64,000 nucleotides of DNA from Cytobacillus kochii (lineage in GTDB: Bacteria; Bacillota; Bacilli; Bacillales; Cytobacillaceae): the NCBI RefSeq assembly GCF_020171845.1, contig NZ_JAIVAM010000007.1, forward strand, positions 248,001 to 312,000, written 5' to 3'. How positions within the stretch are numbered: the stretch's first letter is position 1; each line of letters starts with the position of its first letter. Below the pieces are notes generated by a model that saw only the letters and a list, made by a program, of their open reading frames with translations, searched no databases and was not told the origin of the DNA. Below are positions 26,207 to 33,988 of the stretch, piece by piece. A program made the position numbers and the translations under genes.

Positions 26207-27021
26207 TGAAAACAATACACCAATTTGAAACGAAGGAAGTCGTAGCCGGTTATGATCAGAAAACGATTCTCCATGGGTTGGATGTGGAGATTCCAAGCAA
26301 TAAAATAAATGTCATTATCGGGGCAAATGCTTGTGGAAAATCGACTTTGTTAAAAACGATGGCGAGGCTAATCAAACCACAGTCCGGTCAGGTTATTCTT
26401 GATGGGAAATCAATTGATCAAATTCCACCGAAGCAACTCGCTCGGGTACTCGGTATTTTACCACAGTCCCCTATTGTTCCAGAGGGAATTACAGTAACTG
26501 ATCTCGTAGGTAGAGGGCGTTATCCTCACCAGAAAATGTTCAGTGGTTGGTCTAAGAAGGATTATGAAGCGGTAGCTGAAGCAATGGAAATTATGAATAT
26601 CGCAGAACTGGCCGATCGTAATATTGACGAACTATCTGGTGGTCAGAGACAACGAGTATGGATCGCCATGGCACTGACACAACAAACAGATATTTTATTT
26701 TTAGACGAGCCCACTACGTTTTTGGACATTGCCTATCAAGTAGAAATTTTAGATTTATTAACCGATCTCAATCGTAAATACGGGACAACTATCGTCATGG
26801 TTTTGCATGACATTAACTTATCTGCACGTTACGCAGATTACATTTTCGCATTAGAAAAAGGGCAGCTCATCGCAGAAGGTGAACCTTCTCAAGTCATCAC
26901 AACTGATCTTGTGAAAAAAGTTTTTGGTCTAGATTGCACTGTCATCAATGACCCTGTGTCCCTCTCACCTATGGTTGTACCTAGGGGCAGATACCATGTA
27001 CAAGTAAATGAATCGTTATAA
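26206..27021 (+). CDS. Siderophore ABC transporter ATP-binding protein
   Basis: 271 residues. Walker A GANACGKSTLLKTMARL near residue 37, signature DELSGGQRQRVWIAMAL near 140, Walker B DILFLDEPTTFLDIAYQ, and switch His in VLHDINLSARYAD. The ACGKSTLLK Walker variation and the DPTTFLDI context are typical of FecE/FhuC/YusV ATPases. Start codon overlaps the permease stop (TAATG). YusV-like ATPases can serve several siderophore permeases in Bacillus; here the gene is physically in the operon. Confidence 0.92.
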   Translation: MKTIHQFETKEVVAGYDQKTILHGLDVEIPSNKINVIIGANACGKSTLLKTMARLIKPQSGQVILDGKSIDQIPPKQLARVLGILPQSPIVPEGITVTDLVGRGRYPHQKMFSGWSKKDYEAVAEAMEIMNIAELADRNIDELSGGQRQRVWIAMALTQQTDILFLDEPTTFLDIAYQVEILDLLTDLNRKYGTTIVMVLHDINLSARYADYIFALEKGQLIAEGEPSQVITTDLVKKVFGLDCTVINDPVSLSPMVVPRGRYHVQVNESL

Positions 27022-27270
27022 GAACAAGAAACTCGCTTCTGTAAAATGAGCGAGTTGAGGGGATAGGGAGTTCGATTAAATGGGGTCTGGGGAAGGTTTC
27101 CTCGGTGGGTTTGGGCAAGGCCCAAGGTTTAGACTTAAAGCTGTTCTTTTGTATCATTTATGTAAAATATAGTAAATCCCCTTGTATAATTTCTGCATAG
27201 TTTCTTCTGGAAGCTGCCTTTGATAAGGCAGTTTTCTATTTATCTAGAAAAACGAATAGAGGTGAACCAT
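27022..27270. other. Spacer with G-rich stretch, hairpins
   Basis: An ACTCGCT/AGCGAGT hairpin (27032-27056) follows the ATPase gene without a T-tract. Around 27060-27130 the top strand is unusually G-rich for this genome (GGGGTCTGGGGAAGG, GGGTTTGGGCAAGGCCC). A short hairpin CTGCCTT-TGAT-AAGGCAG followed by TTTTCT (27214-27237) lies between a TTGTATAAT-like -10 and the AbrB-like gene, and could attenuate it. Confidence 0.4.
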
Positions 27271-27402
27271 TTGAAAAGCACTGGAATTGTTAGAAATGTA
27301 GACGAGCTAGGTAGAAACGTCATACCCATCGAATTAAGAAGGGTAATGGATATTAACATTAAAGACCCGATAGAAATTTTCTTATCAAGACTTAAATCGT
27401 AA
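27271..27402 (+). CDS. Short AbrB-like protein (43 residues)
   Basis: TTG start at 27271 with GAGGTGAACC upstream. LKSTGIVRNVDELGRNVIPI and ELRRVMDINIKD match the N-terminal swapped-hairpin DNA-binding domain of AbrB/Abh/SpoVT, after which the frame ends at IEIFLSRLKS. AbrB itself is about 94 residues, so this is the DNA-binding domain without the C-terminal multimerisation domain. It may be a truncated relic or a genuinely short transition-state-type regulator; short forms exist in Bacilli. No obvious continuation in other frames. Confidence 0.65.
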   Translation: MKSTGIVRNVDELGRNVIPIELRRVMDINIKDPIEIFLSRLKS

Positions 27403-27566
27403 AAAGTCATAAAAAAATAAAGGGAGATACATATTATATATGACTAAGATGTATCCCCCGATTGTGAAATATGAATTAGGTCGTATCTTTCATTTTGATT
27501 TTGATATTAAAGGAATCTACATAAAGATATGCCCAAAATATAGTGTTAGTAATATAACCTTTCTTT

Positions 27567-28862
27567 CTAATTACCACCTCTACGAGACCATATGATAATC
27601 GGAATTAATAATAAGGAGAGAATCCCTCCAATAAATGATAAAGTTAGATAACTTGAACCTGCCATAATCACTCCAGACAAGGCTCCACCAGCAGCTCCTG
27701 ATAACGCAACGAAAACATCCAACGTACCTTGTGTTTTAGCCCTTGTAGAAGTTGTAGTTGAATCAACAATAAGTGCAGTCCCACTTATCAAACCAAAATT
27801 CCATCCTAATCCAAGTAAAGAAAGTGCAATTACGAGGAAAACCATGGAATCTGCTGGAGCAAATGCTGCTGTTAAACCCGCCAGAAGTAACGTAGTTCCA
27901 GAAGCAATCGCCATAACAGTACGGCCCAATTTGTCAACAAGGATACCAGTAACCAGTGAGGGGAGATACATGGCACCTATATGAAAACCAATAACCATAC
28001 CTACTTCACCCACGCTATGTCCATGATGCCGCATATGAACTGGTGTCATAGTCATAATAGCTACCATTACAATTTGAGTCAGAACCATAATTGTCGCACC
28101 TACAATTATGCCTCTTTTGTTCTCTAATTGCTCAGTATTGACTGAAGGTTTTTTCTCATTCTTTTCTTTGTTCGATGCTTCTATTGTTCTTGCTATTAGT
28201 AACGGATCTGGGCGAAGCATAATGAAAAGAACAATACCTGCTAAGATATATGCTGCTGCCGCCAAAATGAATGGACCAGCAAGTGCTGGAACGCCAATAG
28301 AAAGAGCAATATCGCCCATTACATTTACTAAGTTCGGACCAGCAACTGCACCAAATGTTGTAAATACCATGGTAAGACTAATAGCAGTCGCTCTCTGTTT
28401 ACTATTTGCTAAATCTGTACCTGCATAACGAGCTTGTAAATTTGTTGCAGTTCCTGAGCCATAAACAAGTAATGAAAGAAATAACAGCAAAACGCTATTT
28501 ATAATTGCTGCAATGATGACCCCTATTGCTCCCAGTCCACCTATCATAAAACCTGTTCCCAGACCTATACGACGTCCAGAAGCTTGCGAAAGTCTCCCAA
28601 CGAGTAAGGCTGCTCCTGCTGACCCTAAAGTAAATAAAGCTGATGGAAGTCCGGCAAAGGCTTCTGTACCAAGCATTTGCTGTGCAAGAAGTGCCCCCAC
28701 CGTAACTCCTGCTGCTAACCCTGCACCACCAAAAATTTGTGAAACACTTACCACGAATAATGTACGCTTATATAACGCTTTTTGTTTTTCTGGAGAAAGA
28801 ATGTAGCTTTTCAGCGTAGTTGTTTGTACTTCTAACAATTCTACACGATCTTTTTGTACCAT
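27567..28862 (-). CDS. MFS transporter
   Basis: 431 residues with about 12 helices. Start ATG 28862 follows AGGTAGG. Conserved MFS features include GRLSQASGRRIGLGTGF between helices 2 and 3 and VTGILVDKLGRTVMAIA in the second half; a hydrophilic middle loop of about 35 residues (EASNKEKNEKKPSVNTEQ) separates the halves. Likely an efflux pump. It is downstream of the MocR regulator gene on the same strand but separated by that gene's terminator, so it probably has its own promoter at 28863-28935. Confidence 0.85.
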   Translation of the reverse strand: MVQKDRVELLEVQTTTLKSYILSPEKQKALYKRTLFVVSVSQIFGGAGLAAGVTVGALLAQQMLGTEAFAGLPSALFTLGSAGAALLVGRLSQASGRRIGLGTGFMIGGLGAIGVIIAAIINSVLLLFLSLLVYGSGTATNLQARYAGTDLANSKQRATAISLTMVFTTFGAVAGPNLVNVMGDIALSIGVPALAGPFILAAAAYILAGIVLFIMLRPDPLLIARTIEASNKEKNEKKPSVNTEQLENKRGIIVGATIMVLTQIVMVAIMTMTPVHMRHHGHSVGEVGMVIGFHIGAMYLPSLVTGILVDKLGRTVMAIASGTTLLLAGLTAAFAPADSMVFLVIALSLLGLGWNFGLISGTALIVDSTTTSTRAKTQGTLDVFVALSGAAGGALSGVIMAGSSYLTLSFIGGILSLLLIPIIIWSRRGGN

Positions 28863-28933
28863 GTTCCTACCTACCTTTCCAAAAACTCATTCTATTAATC
28901 TTCCAACAAGATTTGAAATATCATAACACGCAC

Positions 28934-28964
28934 AAAAAAACCATACAATATCATAATTGTATGG
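28934..28964 (-). terminator. Terminator of the MocR gene
   Basis: Read leftward: CCATACAAT-TATGAT-ATTGTATGG followed by seven T residues, 10 bp after the MocR stop. Perfect 9-bp arms. Confidence 0.85.
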
Positions 28965-28973
28965 CAAACAATA

Positions 28974-30362
28974 TTAGGTATGACCCTTTAATAAACGTTT
29001 AAGGATAATCAATCCTTGTTCAAGCTCTTGTGTGGTATTAGGTGCGCAAACAGAGATTCTTACTGCCCTTTCGGGACAACTATTTCCAACTACAAAACGT
29101 TCAGCTGCATATACTTGTACTCCCTCTTGCTCAGCTAACGTTTCAAATTCTGCACCAGTAATCTTGCCTGGTAATAGCAACCAACGAAAGATACCCGTTT
29201 CAACACCTAGGCACTTATAGTCACTCAAATATCGATCTACTATTTGGTTTCTTTGAATGGTCTGTTTTCGATGCCCCTCAATTAAGAGTTCAAATTGGTT
29301 GGATACAATCGTACGTGCTGTCAATTCCGCTAATAACGGGGAAACAGTTATGTTTAAATTATAAAGTGCCTTTGAAATGGGCTCCTTATATTGACTCGGC
29401 ACTGCTACATAGGCTAGTCGTAATCCTGGTGCTAATGCTTTAGATAAACCTGCAATATAGACAACCTGTTCCGGGGCGAATGATGCAACTGCTGGTAGTG
29501 GGTTTTTATTAAGAAGATGGTAAGATCCATCCTCAATAATGAACTGATTATACTTTTTGGCAATGCTAGCAATCTTTTTCCGATTCTCAACCGACATTAA
29601 GGAAGCTGTGGGATTATGATAATCTGGCATCAAGTATATGCCTTTAATATTTTCATTTTTACATGCATAATCAAAAGAAGTTGGACTCATTTCATAGTTC
29701 TCTGACTTTATCGGCACTATTTGTACATTAAGCATCGCTGCAACTGTTTTTAGGCCGGGGTACGTATGCTGGTCAACCCCAATGCGATCACCAGGCTTAC
29801 AAAGACTTGCTAGTGTAGCAGCAATTGCATTTTGAGCTCCATTTGCAAATAAAATGTGTTCAACAGTTGTTTCGAATCCACCTCTTCGGAGTAACTTTAT
29901 AGCTGCATCCTTTTGCCATAGACTTTCGCCTGTCCGACCATATCCAAACCATTTTTCGTAATCAGTCTCTTGCAGCATACTTTTCAGTTGGATTAACAAT
30001 GGCTCGTAGGAAGCATTATCTGGAAGTGTTGCTCCCATTTCAATTAAATGCTGCGGCTTTGTATCTTCAAGTAAATAGGCATTCGATAACGCGTCATATG
30101 ATACAAACGTCCCACTTCCAACTGAAGCGCTTAACAAGCCCTTCAACTCACAAACTTTAAAAGCTTTTGAAATGGTACTCAGATTTAAATCTAGATAATC
30201 AGCCAATTCTCTTTGTGGTGGAAGTTTTGTTCCTGGTAACAAAACTCCGTTAAGTATGTCCTTCTCCAATTGCCTTGCAAGTGCTTGATATATAGGTTTT
30301 TCAGTTTTATCAACCGAAGGCTTCCAGCTCATCGGATAGTTTTCAAAAGAATTAATTGGCAT
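28974..30362 (-). CDS. MocR-type regulator (GntR HTH fused to aminotransferase fold)
   Basis: Fusion of an N-terminal GntR winged helix (KPIYQALARQLEKDILNG, LPPQRELADYLDLNLSTISK) with a C-terminal fold-type I PLP aminotransferase domain. The PLP lysine is in YIAGLSKALAPGLRLAYV and the Asp/Tyr ligands in GIYLMPDYHNPTA. The ATG at 30362 has AAAGGGAT at 7 bp; an earlier ATG at 30371 would sit on that site. MocR proteins control vitamin B6, GABA or amino-sugar genes; no biosynthetic target is adjacent here, but two MFS pumps flank it and are candidate targets. Confidence 0.9.
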   Translation of the reverse strand: MPINSFENYPMSWKPSVDKTEKPIYQALARQLEKDILNGVLLPGTKLPPQRELADYLDLNLSTISKAFKVCELKGLLSASVGSGTFVSYDALSNAYLLEDTKPQHLIEMGATLPDNASYEPLLIQLKSMLQETDYEKWFGYGRTGESLWQKDAAIKLLRRGGFETTVEHILFANGAQNAIAATLASLCKPGDRIGVDQHTYPGLKTVAAMLNVQIVPIKSENYEMSPTSFDYACKNENIKGIYLMPDYHNPTASLMSVENRKKIASIAKKYNQFIIEDGSYHLLNKNPLPAVASFAPEQVVYIAGLSKALAPGLRLAYVAVPSQYKEPISKALYNLNITVSPLLAELTARTIVSNQFELLIEGHRKQTIQRNQIVDRYLSDYKCLGVETGIFRWLLLPGKITGAEFETLAEQEGVQVYAAERFVVGNSCPERAVRISVCAPNTTQELEQGLIILKRLLKGHT

Positions 30363-30378
30363 AATATGCATCCCTTTT

Positions 30379-30398
30379 TACAATTTTATATGATTGTA
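30379..30398 (-). promoter_or_regulatory. Possible operator in the MocR promoter
   Basis: TACAAT-TTTATATG-ATTGTA inverted repeat overlapping a candidate -10 (TAAAAT, leftward) just upstream of the MocR ribosome site. Position suggests autoregulation. Confidence 0.4.
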
Positions 30399-30563
30399 CC
30401 ATTTCTATAAAAAATAAAATTCTCTTTTTCTTTATCCCTATCAATGAATACCTGAGTAATTATCTATAAGTAAGGCCACCATTCTTTTTTTAATATTCAT
30501 GATTATTTTGTGATTCGCATAGTTGTTTAAACCCTTTTTAAATTTATATCACTTTGGACTATT

Positions 30564-31991
30564 CTATTTTCCTTGCTTTGGTGAGTGTGTAAACAGTAGT
30601 GCCAGTAAAGCACCCAGAAATGCTATTATACCGCCCCAGAAAAATGCCTGTTGAAACCCATCATTCAAAGCAACTACCTGTGACCCGGCTGTACTAGAAG
30701 CAGTTGTTGCGCCTGCAATAGCTACTATTAAAGCTAGACCAACCGCTGATCCAATTTGGTAAAAGGTATTGTATAAACGAGATGCAATACCTGACCTTTC
30801 TGATTCGACCTCTGATACAGATGCCGTAGTCGCAGGTAAATAAGCAAGTGCATTACCTAGAGATGCTATTAACGAAGCGAGCAACACATTGGTCCAATAG
30901 TTCCCGTCTACTGTAGCTGTTTGTGAAAATAAAACAGATCCGGCCCCAAGTAAGATAAATCCAGTAATCATGGTCTTTTTCATTCCGAATTTGTCCATCA
31001 CTTTTTCGGCTATAAATATCATGAAAAGCGCCATAAATACAGGCATAGGCAACAATGCCATTGCTCCAACAAATGGAGAAAGCTGTAAAACCTGTTGCAA
31101 GTATAAAACAAGTATATATATCATCGGGAACCATGATGCTGCTATTAAGAAAACAGAAATATTTCCTATAGCTAAATAAGGCGTCTTAAATATATTGAGT
31201 GGTAAAAGTGGTTCTCTTTTCTTGGACTGTACCAAAAGGAAAATAAGAAACAAGATAGCACCGACAGCCAAGGAGAATATTGTATTGGATGACTGCCAGC
31301 CACTTTGCTCTGCTGTTACAATTCCATAAACAATTAACATAGAAGAAACAGTAACTAAAATGGCACCGATATAATCGACACGACCAGTTGCTTTACGCCC
31401 TGCCTCTTGTAAAAGCTTCGGAGACAAGGTAAGCACGATAATACCAAGTGGAACATAGATCAATAATGTCCAGCGCCAACCAAGAACTTCTGTAATAACG
31501 CCACCTAAAACGATACCCAAAGCTCCACCTGCTGCCCCAGACAGTCCCCAGAAAGCAAGTGCTTTACCCATTTCTTTACCATTAGAAGAAAACAGGAGCA
31601 TAATCAGGGACAGTGCAGCTGGTGCAATGAAAGCAGAGCCCAATCCTTGAACTCCACGCCATACGTTTAGACTCATTTCACTCCAAGCTATACCTGCAAA
31701 CAAGGATGATACAACTAGAATCATAACGCCTAAATTAAATATGCGTTGATTTCCGAATAAATCCGCTAACCTTCCACCCAATAGTAGAAATCCTCCAAAT
31801 ATAATAAGAAAAGCACTCATTACCCATTGTAAGCTTTCTTGACTATAACCAAGCGTTTTTTTGATAGATGGCAGGGCAATCTGAATAATCGCAGAATCCA
31901 TCATCACAAGGAAATTTGCAAAGCACAACAAAGCTAGTGCTTTCCAACGCTTTGAATCAGGTTGCGAAATTGCCTGTGCATGTGTAGGCAT
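30564..31991 (-). CDS. DHA2-family (EmrB/QacA) MFS efflux transporter
   Basis: 475 residues with about 14 helices. Motif A-like LGGRLADLFGNQRIFNLGV, helix-1 motif MMDSAIIQIALPSIKKTLG, and motif C region GLSGAAGGALGIVLGGVITEVLGWRWTLLIYVPLG are typical of drug-proton antiporters. Likely exports cationic or lipophilic toxicants. Monocistronic by spacing (192 bp from the MocR gene start). Start ATG 31991 with GGAGGTAATTT. Confidence 0.88.
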   Translation of the reverse strand: MPTHAQAISQPDSKRWKALALLCFANFLVMMDSAIIQIALPSIKKTLGYSQESLQWVMSAFLIIFGGFLLLGGRLADLFGNQRIFNLGVMILVVSSLFAGIAWSEMSLNVWRGVQGLGSAFIAPAALSLIMLLFSSNGKEMGKALAFWGLSGAAGGALGIVLGGVITEVLGWRWTLLIYVPLGIIVLTLSPKLLQEAGRKATGRVDYIGAILVTVSSMLIVYGIVTAEQSGWQSSNTIFSLAVGAILFLIFLLVQSKKREPLLPLNIFKTPYLAIGNISVFLIAASWFPMIYILVLYLQQVLQLSPFVGAMALLPMPVFMALFMIFIAEKVMDKFGMKKTMITGFILLGAGSVLFSQTATVDGNYWTNVLLASLIASLGNALAYLPATTASVSEVESERSGIASRLYNTFYQIGSAVGLALIVAIAGATTASSTAGSQVVALNDGFQQAFFWGGIIAFLGALLALLFTHSPKQGK

Positions 31992-32113
31992 AATGAAATT
32001 ACCTCCAGAATTACAGTTTAATTAGTTTCGATATTAAATGATAGTCCATCATTGAAAAAGTAAATTAATTCCCTTTACCTTTTTATTAATCCACAACGAA
32101 AAAAGCATTTATA

Positions 32114-32731
32114 TTAACTTATCAATTGGTCCTTACCTACCCTCTTCCAGAATTTACAGAATGTCTCCCGTTTTTTACCCATTTGCGAATAGTTAGCAAT
32201 AATCTTTTCTACAGTATCGTACAATTCTTCTGGAGTTAGATTCTCTTTCAGTAGATAACCAACTTCCGCATCTCTTCCTTTTGCTTTTCCACCAACATAT
32301 AAATTGTAATGATCCTTAAACTTCATAACGCCTATGTCGCTTAACATTGGTTCACCGCACCCTATAGGGCAACCTGTATAAGCAAACTTCAGGGTAAACG
32401 GTACAGGTTTTCCCGCAAAGCGTTTATTTAATTCCTTTGCTACCGGCATTCCTTCCTCTTCTTCTCCTTTGCAAAAATTGCAGGTTCTCAAACTTTTCAC
32501 ATAGTTTCCAACTGGGTAACATGCTAACCCGACATTTTCAAAATTTTTTATGATTTCTTCTTTTTTATCTTCTGGGATATCTACATAGAGTTGTTGGAAG
32601 GTTGTCAACTCCAGTTCCTCATCTTCATTCATATATTTTGAGATCATCGTAAGTTGTTTTGAGTTTAGCTTTGCCCCAAACCCTATTCCTCCATTTACGG
32701 CTATTTTAAGTTTTTTAACATCGCTCTCCAT
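32114..32731 (-). CDS. Nitrite/sulfite reductase hemoprotein-like protein
   Basis: 205 residues from ATG 32731 (AAAGGGAG upstream); an earlier in-frame ATG at 32755 overlaps that site. The four-Cys pattern LRTCNFCKG ... FAYTGCPIGCGEP is that of the siroheme/4Fe-4S half-domain of nitrite and sulfite reductases, preceded by the ferredoxin-like half (KLKIAVNGGIGFGAKLNS, ELTTFQQLYVDIPED). It is a single module, shorter than assimilatory reductases of over 500 residues, so a small redox or sulfur-transfer protein is likely. A copper-type palindrome lies upstream at 32783-32797. Confidence 0.75.
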   Translation of the reverse strand: MESDVKKLKIAVNGGIGFGAKLNSKQLTMISKYMNEDEELELTTFQQLYVDIPEDKKEEIIKNFENVGLACYPVGNYVKSLRTCNFCKGEEEEGMPVAKELNKRFAGKPVPFTLKFAYTGCPIGCGEPMLSDIGVMKFKDHYNLYVGGKAKGRDAEVGYLLKENLTPEELYDTVEKIIANYSQMGKKRETFCKFWKRVGKDQLIS

Positions 32732-32782
32732 ATCATTTCTCCCTTTTAAATCCAACTATTTTTTCATTAATTACGAATACTT

Positions 32783-32797
32783 TACCATGGTAGGGTA
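32783..32797 (-). promoter_or_regulatory. CsoR-type operator upstream of siroheme-like gene
   Basis: TACCATGGTAGGGTA, similar to the palindromes in front of copZ, copA and the csoR-type gene (TACC...GGTA arms). About 50 bp before the ATG at 32731. Confidence 0.5.
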
Positions 32798-32853
32798 TAA
32801 AATTAGTGAAAATATATCTATGCACAAAAAGCAGGTACATAATGTTATCTATG

Positions 32854-33126
32854 CTATATTAATAACTTCTTTATCTCTTCTTTATTCCTTTCGAACCCTA
32901 TCATGCTTTTTGGTTTTCTCATCCATCCTAAGAGGGACGGATGAGAAAACACAAGTGCTGGAACAATTCTGCTTCCGGTTATCTTAATTAGATCTTTTTC
33001 TTTTGATGGTTGTTTTGCTAAATCGTATTCCTTGTGAGGAATATGATGACTTTGCAAGAATTTTTTCAAATCTTGGCAATCAGAGCAAGTAGGTCTAGTG
33101 TAAACTTCAAGTTGATAGCTTTTCAT
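32854..33126 (-). CDS. Glutaredoxin-family protein
   Basis: 90 residues. Thioredoxin-fold start LEVYTRPTCSDCQDLKKFLQ with a CxxC (Cys14-Cys17), then IPHKEYDLAKQPSKEKDL and the cis-Pro region GSRIVPALVF. The later helix KPKSMIGFERNKEEIKKLL is like NrdH/YtnI-type glutaredoxins. Placed in the copper cluster, it may reduce disulfides or handle copper, as glutaredoxin-like proteins in cop operons do; this is inference. It lies 33 bp downstream of the His-rich protein gene on the same strand. Confidence 0.85.
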   Translation of the reverse strand: MKSYQLEVYTRPTCSDCQDLKKFLQSHHIPHKEYDLAKQPSKEKDLIKITGSRIVPALVFSHPSLLGWMRKPKSMIGFERNKEEIKKLLI

Positions 33127-33159
33127 CTCAAAACCCCACTCCTTTATTTTAACTTTGTT

Positions 33160-33984
33160 TTATTCCTTTACTTCTAAAATAAACGGATAGACGTTTACAT
33201 TATCACCAAACTTAAATTCCGCCCAAATTTTGTACTTACCAGGTTTAGAAAAATGCGCATTGAACGTGGTTGTATCTTCTGAAGCTGGATGAACATGAAT
33301 ATATTGTTCAACCTCCTCGTCAACAATCACCACATGCCCTAAGGCACCTAGATGTGGATCTGGCTTTTCCCCATGCGTATCAAATACCAAAGGAACTTTT
33401 TCTTCAACCGCAGCATTAACATCCTCTAAGGTGACGGTCTTCCCATCAATTTCTTTTGTCCATTTATCCTCACTCTCTAGGCTTGCTTTATCTGTTTCGT
33501 TTGTTCCAATCTGCACTGGGTTTGGGACGACCTGGTACGCCTTATTTTCTGGAGTAATATCAACGAATGCTTGGTAAGTGCCTTCACTCAACTCTTGATT
33601 TACTACATATGAACCTTGTTGTTCCTTATCTGGATGTAAATGATAATACGCCTCTAAGTCATTAGAAACAATGATAAAATGCATTTCTTTTTCATGCTCT
33701 TTAGCAAGTTTAGGTGGGTTTCCATTATCAGCTTCCAATTTAATAAAAACTCTTCCATCATTGTACGTAACATTTGTATTAAGCTCTGATTCAACCTGAT
33801 GGTCATGATGATGATTATGCTGCCTATGTTCCATTGTTTCTTCCTCCTTTTGAACTTCTGAAGTTTCATGATTATGGTCTAATTCTCCGCTTTGAAAAGG
33901 GTTATTTCCAGTAATTAAGCTATATGCTAGGATAACCAATATTAAATATACACTACCTAGAGAAACCCACTTTTTGATTGACAT
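33160..33984 (-). CDS. His-rich extracytoplasmic protein of copper cluster (YtkA-like)
   Basis: 274 residues. N-terminal anchor (VSLGSVYLILVILAYSLI), then a linker with a histidine cluster (HRQHNHHHDHQ near residues 53-63) and two related beta domains: the first ends in VSNDLEAYYHLHPDKEQQ, the second in VDEEVEQYIHVHPASEDTT, each followed by a G-K/T-Y beta strand. The HLHP and HVHP motifs in duplicated positions suggest metal ligands. Only 4 bp separate it from copA, so it is in the copper operon. A periplasm-side copper binding or transfer role is likely but unproven. Confidence 0.75.
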   Translation of the reverse strand: MSIKKWVSLGSVYLILVILAYSLITGNNPFQSGELDHNHETSEVQKEEETMEHRQHNHHHDHQVESELNTNVTYNDGRVFIKLEADNGNPPKLAKEHEKEMHFIIVSNDLEAYYHLHPDKEQQGSYVVNQELSEGTYQAFVDITPENKAYQVVPNPVQIGTNETDKASLESEDKWTKEIDGKTVTLEDVNAAVEEKVPLVFDTHGEKPDPHLGALGHVVIVDEEVEQYIHVHPASEDTTTFNAHFSKPGKYKIWAEFKFGDNVNVYPFILEVKE

Positions 33985-33988
33985 AGCT

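Noticed and set aside
28941-28964. MocR operator similar to the one at 30379-30398
   Set aside because: The palindrome is followed by seven T in the direction of the MocR gene and lies 10 bp after its stop, so a terminator explains it fully.
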